Shown: piece by piece, positions 44,114 through 54,031 of the stretch
Position numbering within the stretch: position 1 is the first letter of the stretch
How the letters are laid out: each line of letters begins with the position of its first letter
From: Nocardioides renjunii
GTDB taxonomy: Bacteria; Actinomycetota; Actinomycetes; Propionibacteriales; Nocardioidaceae
Reading direction: 5' to 3'
Length of the DNA stretch: 64,000 bases
Assembly (NCBI RefSeq): GCF_034661175.1
Contig: NZ_CP141058.1
Coordinates: 3,038,001 to 3,102,000, forward strand
The notes under the pieces: generated by a model
The model's database searches: none
Told to the model about the DNA's origin: nothing
What the model saw: only the letters and a program-made list of their open reading frames with translations
Position numbers and translations under genes: made by a program

Positions 44114-45532
44114 ATGCGCCGCCGGCTGGTCCCCACGCTGCTGTTCCTCGCCCTGGCCGGCCTCTACGCGCTGACGACGAACCCCGACCCGAGCCCCGAC
44201 GCCTGGACGGCCGACTTCGCCGCGCGGCACATCGCCATGACCGGCGACCCCGTGCCGGACATCGGCGACTTCCCGCTCCTGGACGACAACGTCATCCGCG
44301 AGACCTGGATCGTGGAGACCGCCGACGGCCGTGAGGCGGTCGGCCGCGCTCCCGGCGTCATCGCCGCATCGGTGCCGGCGTACGCCGTCGCGCGACCCGC
44401 CACCGTCAGTCCGCTCCCCGGCGCCCTCACGGCCGCGCTGCTCACCGCGACGGCCGTGCTGCTGTTCTTCCTCCTGCTCCGCGACCGGCTGGGCACGCGG
44501 CGCTCCCTGGTCGCGGCGGGCCTGCTCGGACTCGCCACACCGGTCTGGTCGGTGGCCGCCGACGCCGTCTGGCCGCACACGCTCACCACGCTCGGGATCG
44601 TCGGCACGGCCTGGGCCGCCGACCGCGGCCGGTGGTGGCTCGTCGGCGTCTTCGGCGGCGTGCTGCTGTGGGGCCGGCTCCACGCCGCGGTGATCTGCGC
44701 CGTCGCGGGCCTCGGCCTCGCCTGGTCGCGCGGCCGCCCCGGCGTCGCGTGGCGGGTGGGGACCGCGGCGACCGCCGCCCTCGCGCTGAGCGCGTGCTGG
44801 ACCCGGTGGATGTACGGCTCGTGGGACCCGAGCTCGGGCTACCGGGCCTCCGACTTCACGAGCGGGGTGGCGGGCCACGCCCTCGACCCGCTCAACCACC
44901 TCGGCTTCGTCGTCTCGGCCGACCGGGGGCTGCTGTGGTGGTGCCCCATGCTGCTGGTCCTCGGCCCGACGGCCTGGCGGCACCGCGCCGCGCTGCCGGA
45001 CTGGAGCCGCTGGCTCGCCGCGGCAGGGGCGTCGTACCTGCTCGGCCAGGCGGTGCTCAACCGCTTCAGCGGCGGCGACCACTTCTACGGCTACCGCACC
45101 AGCCTCGAGCTGGTGGTCTGCCTGTCGCCCGCGCTCGCCCTCGCCTCGCCGCACCTCTCGCTGCGCGCGAAGCGCTGGTTCGTCCCGGTCGCGGTGCTCC
45201 AGGTAGCGCTCGTGGCGCCGGGCGCCGTGTCCGACGACATGTACGTCCCGGTGCGCGACGTGTGGTGGCGCAACGCCTTCCTCGACGCGCTCGTGCTGCG
45301 ACCGGGCGAGCTGCTGCCGCTGGTCGCGGCCACGATGGCCGCCGCGCTGCTCGCCGTACGCCTGCTGCACACGGGTCGTGTCGCCCGCTGGCTCGACGGG
45401 ACCGACCCCTGGCCGCCCGTGCGCACCGTCCCGGGGGTGGAGGTCAGAGGTTGCGCGCCACCGTCGCCGACAGCCGGACGGCTCGCCGCGCCCAGGCGGG
45501 GCTCGCGCCCGCCAGCCCGCAGGTCGGGGTGA
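44114..45532 (+). CDS. Polytopic membrane protein, probable glycan-related
   Basis: 472 residues from ATG 44114, which has GACAAT 8 nt upstream as a leaderless -10 (an ATG three codons earlier is inside that box). About ten membrane segments; the first loop has DPSPDAWTADFAARHIAMTGD, as in several actinobacterial GT-C-like proteins, then NRFSGGDHFYGYRTSLEL. No catalytic motif can be assigned with confidence. Divergent from the GT2 chain. Its last 30 codons overlap the 3' end of the convergent MetE-like gene by 89 bp. Confidence 0.7.
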   Translation: MRRRLVPTLLFLALAGLYALTTNPDPSPDAWTADFAARHIAMTGDPVPDIGDFPLLDDNVIRETWIVETADGREAVGRAPGVIAASVPAYAVARPATVSPLPGALTAALLTATAVLLFFLLLRDRLGTRRSLVAAGLLGLATPVWSVAADAVWPHTLTTLGIVGTAWAADRGRWWLVGVFGGVLLWGRLHAAVICAVAGLGLAWSRGRPGVAWRVGTAATAALALSACWTRWMYGSWDPSSGYRASDFTSGVAGHALDPLNHLGFVVSADRGLLWWCPMLLVLGPTAWRHRAALPDWSRWLAAAGASYLLGQAVLNRFSGGDHFYGYRTSLELVVCLSPALALASPHLSLRAKRWFVPVAVLQVALVAPGAVSDDMYVPVRDVWWRNAFLDALVLRPGELLPLVAATMAAALLAVRLLHTGRVARWLDGTDPWPPVRTVPGVEVRGCAPPSPTAGRLAAPRRGSRPPARRSG

Positions 45533-46433
45533 CCACGAGGTGCTCCGCGACCACCTCCGGATCGAGCCCGAGCATGTCGAGCCACCGCTGCACGCGCTCG
45601 GTGATCGGGGCGTCGGACGGCTCGGTCGCCGGGTCGGTGGACGGTACGACGCCCAGCGCCGCCGTGCGCCCCGCCTCCAGCGCCTCCGCGAAGGTGTCGA
45701 GGTCCGCCGGGCCGAGCACGTCGAGGTCGGTCGAGAGTCCGGCCACCCCGGTGCCGGCCACCAGGGCCCACGGGGTCTGCGGCGCGCACGAGTGGACCCA
45801 CGCCTCGCCGCCGGCGTCGGTGATCGCGGCGACCACCCACTCGAGGTGGGCCGACAGCTCCGGCGGGTCGACGCGGCGGTGCCGTCCGAAGCCGCTGGCG
45901 GTGGGCACCTGCGCGAGGGCGACGGCGGCCAGGGCCGGCTCGTCGACCTGCACGATCCAGCGGTCGACGCCCCGCACCCGGCGGCGCAGTTCGGCGAGGT
46001 GCGCACCGACGCCCTCCGCCAAGCCCTGCGCCAGCTCGCGGCGGGCACCATGGTCGCTGAGCACCTTGTCACCGCGGGGCTTCTCCACCGTCGCGGCGAG
46101 CGTCCACGGCCCGGCGACCTGCGTCTTCAAGGCGCCGGTCGCCCCGTCCGCGAGCTCCTCGAGGGTGTCGAGGTCCTGCGCGAGGAGTGATCGCGCCCGC
46201 CGGTGGTCGACGCCGCTGGTGTCGGTCAGCCTCCACCCCGCGGGCTGGAGGTCGGCCGCGAGACCGTCCACCACCGCGAGGCCGCGGCCGGTCATCGCCG
46301 CGGTGACGCCGCGGCCGGGCAGCTCGGGGACATGCGGCAGGTCGCTGAGCTCGTCGAGCACGAGGCGGACGGCCTCGGCGTAGTCGTGGTCCGAGGTCCC
46401 CGGCAGCGAGCCGATCCCCGTGGCCGTGCTCAC
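45444..46433 (-). CDS. MetE C-terminal-like (cobalamin-independent methionine synthase family) protein
   Basis: 329 residues, about the size of a lone MetE catalytic domain. Zinc-ligand candidates: His and Cys in WVHSCAPQ and Cys in VTPTCGLAG; the substrate-site sequence WIVQVDEPAL is conserved. Starts [21 protein letters not shown]. Such short proteins may methylate homocysteine from a different donor, or act in other methyl transfers, so the precise reaction is open. GTG start in a GTGA overlap with the beta-lactamase-fold gene. Confidence 0.85.
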   Translation of the reverse strand: MSTATGIGSLPGTSDHDYAEAVRLVLDELSDLPHVPELPGRGVTAAMTGRGLAVVDGLAADLQPAGWRLTDTSGVDHRRARSLLAQDLDTLEELADGATGALKTQVAGPWTLAATVEKPRGDKVLSDHGARRELAQGLAEGVGAHLAELRRRVRGVDRWIVQVDEPALAAVALAQVPTASGFGRHRRVDPPELSAHLEWVVAAITDAGGEAWVHSCAPQTPWALVAGTGVAGLSTDLDVLGPADLDTFAEALEAGRTAALGVVPSTDPATEPSDAPITERVQRWLDMLGLDPEVVAEHLVVTPTCGLAGASPAWARRAVRLSATVARNL

Positions 46434-47395
46434 GCGTCGCCCGCCTCGGCCAGGAGGCGCGCGGCCGCTCCGTCGACGGACCGGCTGGACGCGCTGACCA
46501 GTGCGACGCCCACACCGTGCTCGCGGTCGATCCCGACGAAGGACCGGAAGCCCCCGGTGCCGCCGTTGTGCCAGGTGACGGTGCGCCGCAGCAGCGGTCC
46601 CGTCAGCCACGCGGCGCCGATCTGCAACCGCCCCATGAAGGGCGCGACCGGGTCGAGGGCGTCGGCACCTGCCACGCTGCGGTCCAGCAGCGCCCGGAGC
46701 AGCACCGCCAGGTCGGCCGCCGAGGAGCGGACTCCCCCGGCCGGCGCGACCGCCTCGTTGGCCCACGCCTCGACCTCGGTGCCGGACCTGTTGCGCGGCG
46801 CCACGGCGCCGGGTCGGAGCCGGTCGGCGGAGGTGGCCACGTAGGTGTCGGTCAGCCCCAGCGGTGCGGCGAGGCGCTGCGCGACCAGGTCGGCGTAGGA
46901 CGTCCCCGCCGCGGAGGCGACCGCGTGGCCCAGCAGCTGGAAGCCGAGGTTGGAGTAGGCCGGCTTCGAGGTCGCGCGGACCTTCACGTCGTCGAGCCGG
47001 CGCAGCAGCTCGGGCAGGTCCTCGCGGTAGGGGTTGCGGCCCTCCCGCCACAGCTCCCACGTCCGGCGGACCGGGTGCGTGCCCGGCGCCAGGCGCGGCA
47101 GCCCCGACGTGTGCGTCGCGAGCGCCGAGAGGCGGATCCCGGCCAGGACCGGCGGGACAGCGAGGTGGGCCCCCAGCGCGGCGTCCTCGGACACCTCGCC
47201 GCGGGCGACGGCGTCGCGCCAGAGCAGGCCGGTGACGCCCTTGCTGACCGAGCCGAGCTCGACGTCGCCGTGCGGGTCCGTGCCCACGGCGTCGACCTCG
47301 TCGCCGGCCAGCGTCACCAGCGCCACGACGTACGTCGTGTGCCGCGGGCCGAGGAGCTCGCCGGCGCGGGCGGCCAGCGCGGAGCGGGTGGTCAC
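46430..47395 (-). CDS. Serine hydrolase of the beta-lactamase (class C) fold
   Basis: 321 residues. The three motifs of the fold are present: Ser-x-x-Lys in [13 protein letters not shown], Tyr-x-Asn in [11 protein letters not shown], and a His-x-Gly-type third motif in [14 protein letters not shown]. No signal peptide, so a cytoplasmic esterase or peptidase is more likely than an antibiotic-resistance enzyme. Coupled by GTGA overlaps to mnmA before it and the MetE-like gene after it. Confidence 0.88.
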   Translation of the reverse strand: MTTRSALAARAGELLGPRHTTYVVALVTLAGDEVDAVGTDPHGDVELGSVSKGVTGLLWRDAVARGEVSEDAALGAHLAVPPVLAGIRLSALATHTSGLPRLAPGTHPVRRTWELWREGRNPYREDLPELLRRLDDVKVRATSKPAYSNLGFQLLGHAVASAAGTSYADLVAQRLAAPLGLTDTYVATSADRLRPGAVAPRNRSGTEVEAWANEAVAPAGGVRSSAADLAVLLRALLDRSVAGADALDPVAPFMGRLQIGAAWLTGPLLRRTVTWHNGGTGGFRSFVGIDREHGVGVALVSASSRSVDGAAARLLAEAGDA

Positions 47396-48495
47396 GCCGG
47401 CGCCCCGACCGGACGGGTCGCGGTGATGGTGGCCGACCCGACCACGCGGGTGCCGTCGTAGACGACCGCGGCCTGGCCGGGGGCGATGCCCTCGGCCGGC
47501 TCGAGGAGCTCGATGTCGACGCGGTCGCCGTCGACCACGACGGTCGCGCGGTGCTCCGCGCCGTGGGCGCGCAGCTGCACCGTGCCGTCCACCCGGTCGG
47601 GCACCGTGCCGCACCAGCGCGGCCTGGTGCCGGTGATGCGGTCGACGGCCAGGCGCTCGCGGGGGCCGACGGTGATGGTTCCGCTCACCGGCTCGATGTC
47701 CAGCACGAACCGGGGCTTGCCGTCCGCTGCGGGGGTGCCGAGCCGCAGCCCGCGCCGCTGGCCGATGGTGAAGCCGTAGGTGCCGGAGTGGCTGCCCACC
47801 GTCTCGCCCGTGGTGACGTCCACGATGTCTCCGCCGTGGTTGGGAGCGCGGTCGCCGAGCTTCTCGCGAAGCCAGCCGGCGTTGTCGCGGTCGGCGACGA
47901 AGCAGATGTCGTGGGAGTCGGGCTTGTCGGCGACCAGCAGGCCACGGGCCTCGGCCTCGCGGCGCACCGCCGGCTTGTCGGTGTCGCCCAGCGGGAACAT
48001 CGAGTGCCGCAGCTGCTCCTGGTCGAGCACGCCGAGGACGTAGGACTGGTCCTTGCCGTGGTCGCTGGCGCGGTGCATCTCGATCAGCCCGTCGGCCCCG
48101 GTGCGCAGCTGCGCGTAGTGGCCGGTCGCCACGGCGTCGAAGCCCAGCGCCAGCGCCCGGTCGAGCACGGCGGCGAACTTGATCTTCTCGTTGCAGCGCA
48201 GGCACGGGTTCGGCGTGCGGCCGGCGGCGTACTCGTCCATGAAGTCCTCGACCACGTCCTCGTGGAAGCGGTCGGAGAGGTCCCAGACGTAGAACGGGAT
48301 GCCGATGACGTCGGCCGCGCGGCGGGCATCGTTGCTGTCCTCGATCGTGCAGCAGCCGCGGGCGCCGGAGCGGTACGACGCCGGGTTGCGGCTCAGCGCG
48401 AGGTGGACGCCGGTGACGTCGTGGCCGGCGTCGACGGCGCGGGCGGCCGCGACGGCGGAGTCCACCCCGCCGGACATGGCGGCGACGACCCTCAT
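47392..48495 (-). CDS. mnmA: tRNA-specific 2-thiouridylase
   Basis: 367 residues. It thiolates U34 of Lys, Glu and Gln tRNAs with sulfur passed from a cysteine desulfurase. PP-loop ATP site [14 protein letters not shown]; catalytic Cys pair in [13 protein letters not shown] and [10 protein letters not shown]. The ATG is in a 4-bp overlap with the 10-codon ORF at 48492 and follows GAGG at 8 nt. Directly downstream of the cysteine desulfurase, its expected sulfur donor. Confidence 0.96.
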   Translation of the reverse strand: MRVVAAMSGGVDSAVAAARAVDAGHDVTGVHLALSRNPASYRSGARGCCTIEDSNDARRAADVIGIPFYVWDLSDRFHEDVVEDFMDEYAAGRTPNPCLRCNEKIKFAAVLDRALALGFDAVATGHYAQLRTGADGLIEMHRASDHGKDQSYVLGVLDQEQLRHSMFPLGDTDKPAVRREAEARGLLVADKPDSHDICFVADRDNAGWLREKLGDRAPNHGGDIVDVTTGETVGSHSGTYGFTIGQRRGLRLGTPAADGKPRFVLDIEPVSGTITVGPRERLAVDRITGTRPRWCGTVPDRVDGTVQLRAHGAEHRATVVVDGDRVDIELLEPAEGIAPGQAAVVYDGTRVVGSATITATRPVGAPA

Positions 48496-48524
48496 CGGTC
48501 GATCCTCATCCGGTCGATCCTCAT
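48492..48524 (-). CDS. 10-residue coupling mini-ORF between desulfurase and mnmA
   Basis: Codes [10 protein letters not shown] and stop. It starts in an ATGA overlap with the desulfurase stop (48521-48524) and ends in an ATGA overlap with the mnmA start (48492-48495). It consists of two near-identical ATGAGGATCGACCG units (15 and 14 bp), with a third ATGAGGGTCG at the mnmA start. Probably created by a small duplication. It may pass ribosomes from one gene to the next; whether the peptide matters is unknown. Confidence 0.5.
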   Translation of the reverse strand: MRIDRMRIDR

Positions 48525-49702
48525 CGCGCCCGGGCGGCGCGGGCGCGCTCGACGACGGGGCCGATCGCCTCGACCAGCGCGTCGACGTCGGCGGGCGTGC
48601 TCGAGTGGCCGAGCGTGAAGCGGAGCGAGTGGCGGGCCTGGTCGTCGTCGCAGCCCATCGCCAGCAGCACGTGCGACGGCTGCGGCACACCGGCGGAGCA
48701 GGCGGAGCCGGTCGAGCACTCGATCCCGCGGGCGTCGAGCAGCATCAGCATCGAGTCGCCCTCGCAGCCGGGGAAGCCGAGGTGGGCGTTGCCGGGCAGG
48801 CGCAGCGGGCCGGCCGGCGCCCCGTGGAGGTGGGCGTCGGGGACGACCTCGACCACGCGGCGCACGAGGTCGTCGCGGAGCTCGGCGACGCGGAGGGCGT
48901 GCTGGTGCTGGGCCTTCACCGACTCCTCGACCGCGGCGGCCAGGCCGGCGATGGCCGGGACGTCGAGGGTGCCGCTGCGGATGTCGCGCTCCTGCCCGCC
49001 GCCGTGCACGAGGGCGCTGACCTCGAGGTCGCGGCGTACGACGAGCGCGCCGACGCCGTAGGGGCCGCCGACCTTGTGGCCGGTGAAGGTCAGCGCGTCG
49101 ACGCCGGACGCGGCGAAGTCGACGGGCACCTGGCCGAGGGCCTGCACCGCGTCGGTGTGGACGGGGATCCCGTGCTCGGCCGCGAGGGCCACGACCTCCT
49201 CGACGGGCTGCAGCGAGCCGACCTCGTTGTTGGCCCACATGACCGAGATGAGCGCCACCGAGGCGGGGTCGCGCAGGACCGAGTCGCGCAGGGCGTCGAG
49301 GTCGAGGATGCCCTCCCCCGTCACCGGCAGCAGCTCGACGTCGGCGCCGTCGCTCTGGCCGAGCCAGTGGAGCGGATCGAGGACCGCATGGTGCTCGATG
49401 GCCGTCGACAGGATCCGCGTGCGGCGGGGGTCCTCGGCGCGGCGTGCCCAGAAGATGCCCTTGAGCGCGAGGTTGTCGGACTCCGTGCCGCCGGAGGTGA
49501 ACACGACGTCGCCCGGCCGGGCGCCGACCATCCCGGCGATGCTCTCGCGCGACTCCTCCACGACGCGGCGGGCGCCGCGTCCCGAGGCGTGCAGTGAGCT
49601 CGCGTTGCCGACCCCGCTGAGGTGGCGGGTCATCGCCTCGACGGCGACCGGCAGCATGGGCGTGGTCGCGGCGTGGTCGAGGTAGACGAGCGGGTGGGTC
49701 AT
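48521..49702 (-). CDS. Cysteine desulfurase (NifS/IscS type)
   Basis: 393 residues. PLP enzyme that removes sulfur from cysteine as an enzyme persulfide. Start [13 protein letters not shown] lysine in [17 protein letters not shown]; cofactor His in [12 protein letters not shown]; active Cys in [19 protein letters not shown]. Being next to mnmA, its main task is likely tRNA thiolation, although Fe-S supply is possible. TAGGCT lies 9 nt before the ATG. Confidence 0.96.
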   Translation of the reverse strand: MTHPLVYLDHAATTPMLPVAVEAMTRHLSGVGNASSLHASGRGARRVVEESRESIAGMVGARPGDVVFTSGGTESDNLALKGIFWARRAEDPRRTRILSTAIEHHAVLDPLHWLGQSDGADVELLPVTGEGILDLDALRDSVLRDPASVALISVMWANNEVGSLQPVEEVVALAAEHGIPVHTDAVQALGQVPVDFAASGVDALTFTGHKVGGPYGVGALVVRRDLEVSALVHGGGQERDIRSGTLDVPAIAGLAAAVEESVKAQHQHALRVAELRDDLVRRVVEVVPDAHLHGAPAGPLRLPGNAHLGFPGCEGDSMLMLLDARGIECSTGSACSAGVPQPSHVLLAMGCDDDQARHSLRFTLGHSSTPADVDALVEAIGPVVERARAARAR

Positions 49703-49731
49703 GGCCCGCCAAGCCTACGCGGCACTCCGAG

Positions 49732-50412
49732 TCAGCCTTCCATCGTCCCGTGCAGCCACGGGTGGTCCGCCTGCGACCGTCGTACGGCGTCGCGCAGCCA
49801 GTCCTGCTCGGCGGCGCCCAGCAACGGCCACACCACCTCGAGGTCGGCGCGGTCCTTGGGCCGGTCCAGGCGGGCCTTGTGGTGCAGCACCACCTCCGGC
49901 CGCATGTAGCGGATGCCGTCGCCGGCCACCCAAGTCACCTCCGCCAGGGGTACGACGTGGTCGGGGTCGCGCCGCGAGACCCACAGGCCGTCGGCGTTCT
50001 CGGCGAGGATGCAGTCGAGGAACCACGGCGCGAGCGCGTGGTCGCGCAGCCAGACCTGGCCGGCCTCGGCGTGCGGCTCCGGCCACGTGTCGTCCACGGG
50101 CCGGAGGGCGCCGCTGCCGACGCTCCAGACGTGGTGCCGCTCCCCCACCATCTCGCGGAACAGCGGGAGGTCGCGCCGCCAGATCACCAGGTCGATGTCC
50201 TCGTGCGGCCGGTAGCGACCGGTGAACGCGTCGATGGCCCAACCCCCGACGACCCACCACTCGGCGTCGTACGCCGCCATGAACGCGGCGAGTCCCGCCG
50301 GGTCGAGCGCCGCCCACTCGCCGTAGAGGCGCCGGAACGCGACCTCCTCGGCCACGTCCTCGTCCGAGGGCCGCCAGTGCGCCGCCGGCTGGTCGTCGAC
50401 CGGGATGTCCAC
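49732..50412 (-). CDS. Nucleotidyltransferase-fold protein (aminoglycoside adenylyltransferase-like)
   Basis: 226 residues. The motif VVGGWAIDAFTGRYRPHEDIDLVIWRRD carries the Gly-Gly-Trp and Asp-x-Asp of the ANT(2'')/LinA-like nucleotidyltransferases. The rest (YMRPEVVLHHKARLDRPKDRADLEVVWPLL) matches the family end. Chromosomal homologues are common in actinobacteria and mostly untested, so resistance should not be assumed. It stands between proB and the desulfurase with short gaps. Confidence 0.82.
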   Translation of the reverse strand: MDIPVDDQPAAHWRPSDEDVAEEVAFRRLYGEWAALDPAGLAAFMAAYDAEWWVVGGWAIDAFTGRYRPHEDIDLVIWRRDLPLFREMVGERHHVWSVGSGALRPVDDTWPEPHAEAGQVWLRDHALAPWFLDCILAENADGLWVSRRDPDHVVPLAEVTWVAGDGIRYMRPEVVLHHKARLDRPKDRADLEVVWPLLGAAEQDWLRDAVRRSQADHPWLHGTMEG

Positions 50413-50435
50413 GTCCGCGAGTGTGCCACGAGGGG

Positions 50436-51564
50436 TCAGCGCTCGAGCAGCACCAGGTCGTCGCGATGGATGACCTCACGCTCGTACGCCGCGCCGAGCG
50501 CGACCTTCAGCTCGCTGGTCGAGCGGCCGAGGAGCGCCGGGAGCTCCTCGGCGTCGAAGTTCACGAGCCCGCGGGCGACCAGCGCGCCGTCGGGACCGAG
50601 CAGGTCCACGGCGTCGCCCGCGACGAACCCGCCGTCGACGGCGGTGATGCCGGCCGCCAGCAGCGAGGCGCGACGCTCCACAACCGCCCGCACGGCGCCG
50701 GCGTCGAGGGTGAGCGTGCCCTGGCCGGACGTGGCGTGGGCGAGCCACAGCAGGCGGGTCGGACGACGCTTGCCGGTGGCCGCGAAGAGCGTGCCGACCT
50801 CGACCCCCGACAGGGCTGCCGCCGCCTGGTCGGCGGAGGTGAGCACGACGTCGATGCCCGCGCCGGTCGCGATGCGCGCGGCGTCGACCTTCGTCGTCAT
50901 GCCTCCGGTGCCGACGCCGGAGGACCCGGCCGACCCGATCGTCACCGCGGCCAGGTCCTCCTCCGAGCGCACGAGCGGGACGAGCCGCGACCCCTCGCGG
51001 CTCGGCGGCCCGTCGTAGAGGCCGTCGACGTCGGACAGCAGCACGAGCAGGTCGGCGTGGACCAGGTGCGCCACGAGCGCGGCCAGGCGGTCGTTGTCGC
51101 CGAAACGGATCTCGGAGGTGGCGACGGTGTCGTTCTCGTTGACGATCGGGACGACGCCGAGCTCGAGGAGCTTGGCGAACGTCTGGTGCGCGTTGCGGTA
51201 GTGCACGCGCCGCGTCACGTCGTCGACGGTGAGGAGCACCTGGCCGGTGACGATGCCGTGCCGGGCGAACTCCTCCTGGTAGCGGTGGGCCAGCAGGCCC
51301 TGCCCGACGGACGCGGCCGCCTGCTGGGCGGCGAGCCCGCGCGGGCGGGTGGTGAGCCCGAGGGGCGCGAGCCCCGCGGCGATGGCTCCCGAGGAGACCA
51401 GGACGACCTCGGCGCCGGTGCCGCGCACCGCCGCGAGCACCTCGACGAGACGGCGTACGCGGGCCGGGTCGATGCCGCCTGCGGCCGTCGTCAGGGACGA
51501 CGACCCCACCTTCACGACGATGCGCCGGGCACCGGCCACGAGGCTGGCCCGGGCGGCGGACCCG

Positions 51565-51578
<14 letters not shown>
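50436..51578 (-). CDS. proB: Glutamate 5-kinase
   Basis: 380 residues. First step of proline synthesis. Amino-acid-kinase domain: [54 protein letters not shown] and [15 protein letters not shown]. The C-terminal PUA domain (about 290-380) is complete. The GTG at 51578 overlaps the obg 3' end by 14 bp, linking the two. proA is not next to it in this window. Confidence 0.96.
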
Positions 51579-53130
<1,552 letters not shown>

Positions 53131-53167
53131 GGGAGAACCTTTGCGGAAGAGGTGAGTGGAGCAAATG

Positions 53168-53201
53168 CCGAAGGGCGCCCCGATCGTGGGGCGCCCTTCG
53201 G
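53168..53201 (-). terminator. Hairpin between rpmA and obg
   Basis: Perfect 14-bp stem (CCGAAGGGCGCCCC and its complement) with a 6-base loop, 25 bp after the rpmA stop. It could end or reduce transcription before obg, setting ribosomal proteins above the GTPase. No long T-run follows. Confidence 0.75.
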
Positions 53202-53225
53202 TTGACGTTCAGTGCAGCGGGTGGG

Positions 53226-53480
53226 TCACTCGCCCGGGACGATGTTGACCACGCGGCGACCGCGGCGGGTGCCGAACTCGACGGCGCCGGCCTGCAGGGC
53301 GAACAGGGTGTCGTCGCCACCGCGACCCACGCCCGTGCCCGGGTGGAAGTGCGTGCCGCGCTGGCGGACGATGATCTCGCCGGCGAGGACGGCCTGGCCG
53401 CCGAAGCGCTTCACGCCGAGGCGCTGGGCGTTGGAGTCACGGCCGTTCTTGGTGCTCGCGGCACCCTTCTTGTGAGCCAT
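53226..53480 (-). CDS. rpmA: 50S ribosomal protein L27
   Basis: 84 residues. The start [22 protein letters not shown] is typical of L27 whose N-tail needs no cleavage. It reaches the peptidyl-transferase centre. GAAGGACTG precedes the ATG; it lies 56 bp after rplU. Confidence 0.98.
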   Translation of the reverse strand: MAHKKGAASTKNGRDSNAQRLGVKRFGGQAVLAGEIIVRQRGTHFHPGTGVGRGGDDTLFALQAGAVEFGTRRGRRVVNIVPGE

Positions 53481-53536
53481 TGTTCAGTCCTTCTGCTTCG
53501 AGGAGTCTGGAGTGGGTGGTCGACCTCGAGCGGAGC

Positions 53537-53836
53537 TCAGAGGGAGATGTCGGTGACCTTGACCTGGGTGTACTTCTGGCGGTGACCCTGGCGCTTCTTG
53601 TAGCCGGTCTTGTTCTTGTACTTCTGGATGATGATCTTCGGGCCCTTGGTGCGCCCGGTGACCTCGACGGTCACGCTCGCCTTGTCGAGACCGGTCGCGG
53701 TGACCGTCTCGCCGTCGACGACCATCACCACGGGCAGGGTGAGGGTGTCACCCTGGGCGCCCATCGCGTCGATCTCGATGACGTCGCCCACGGCAACCTT
53801 CTGCTGCTTGCTGCCAGCGCGCACGATCGCGTACAC
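53537..53836 (-). CDS. rplU: 50S ribosomal protein L21
   Basis: 99 residues from [20 protein letters not shown], ending [12 protein letters not shown], with the family motif [25 protein letters not shown] sits 7 nt before this GTG, which fits better than the ATG five codons earlier. First gene of the ribosomal-protein/obg operon, with a structured leader. Confidence 0.97.
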   Translation of the reverse strand: MYAIVRAGSKQQKVAVGDVIEIDAMGAQGDTLTLPVVMVVDGETVTATGLDKASVTVEVTGRTKGPKIIIQKYKNKTGYKKRQGHRQKYTQVKVTDISL

Positions 53837-53884
53837 GGCCACTCTCCTCATCAGAACTGCGGAAACTCGGGTGGGAACTCAGGG

Positions 53885-54000
53885 CCTGCGCACGACACCG
53901 CCTGATCTACGGGCGAGGTGCGGCCGCGGGGCGGGCGCGCAGGATCGGTGTGTCGGAACACCGAGGGTCAAGAGTACGGGATCGGGTGGCGACCGGGCAA
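53885..54000 (-). promoter_or_regulatory. rplU promoter and structured leader
   Basis: On the minus strand TTGCCC (54000-53995), an 18-nt spacer and TACTCT (53976-53971) make a reasonable sigma-70 promoter. The RNA would start near 53963 with the hairpin CGGTGT...ACACCG (53963-53946). A 7-bp stem, CCTGCGC with GCGCAGG (53943-53937 and 53891-53885), follows. Such folding before an L21 gene could be a ribosomal-protein autoregulatory leader. Confidence 0.4.
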
Positions 54001-54031
54001 AACGACGTCCGGCCGCCCCTCCCCCGCGGGC

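Noticed and set aside
46430..47395. Beta-lactamase-fold protein as an antibiotic-resistance gene
   Set aside because: No signal peptide and class-C-like esterase motifs; placed among housekeeping genes.
49732..50412. Nucleotidyltransferase as an acquired aminoglycoside-resistance gene
   Set aside because: No mobile element, same base composition as neighbours, embedded in a conserved block.
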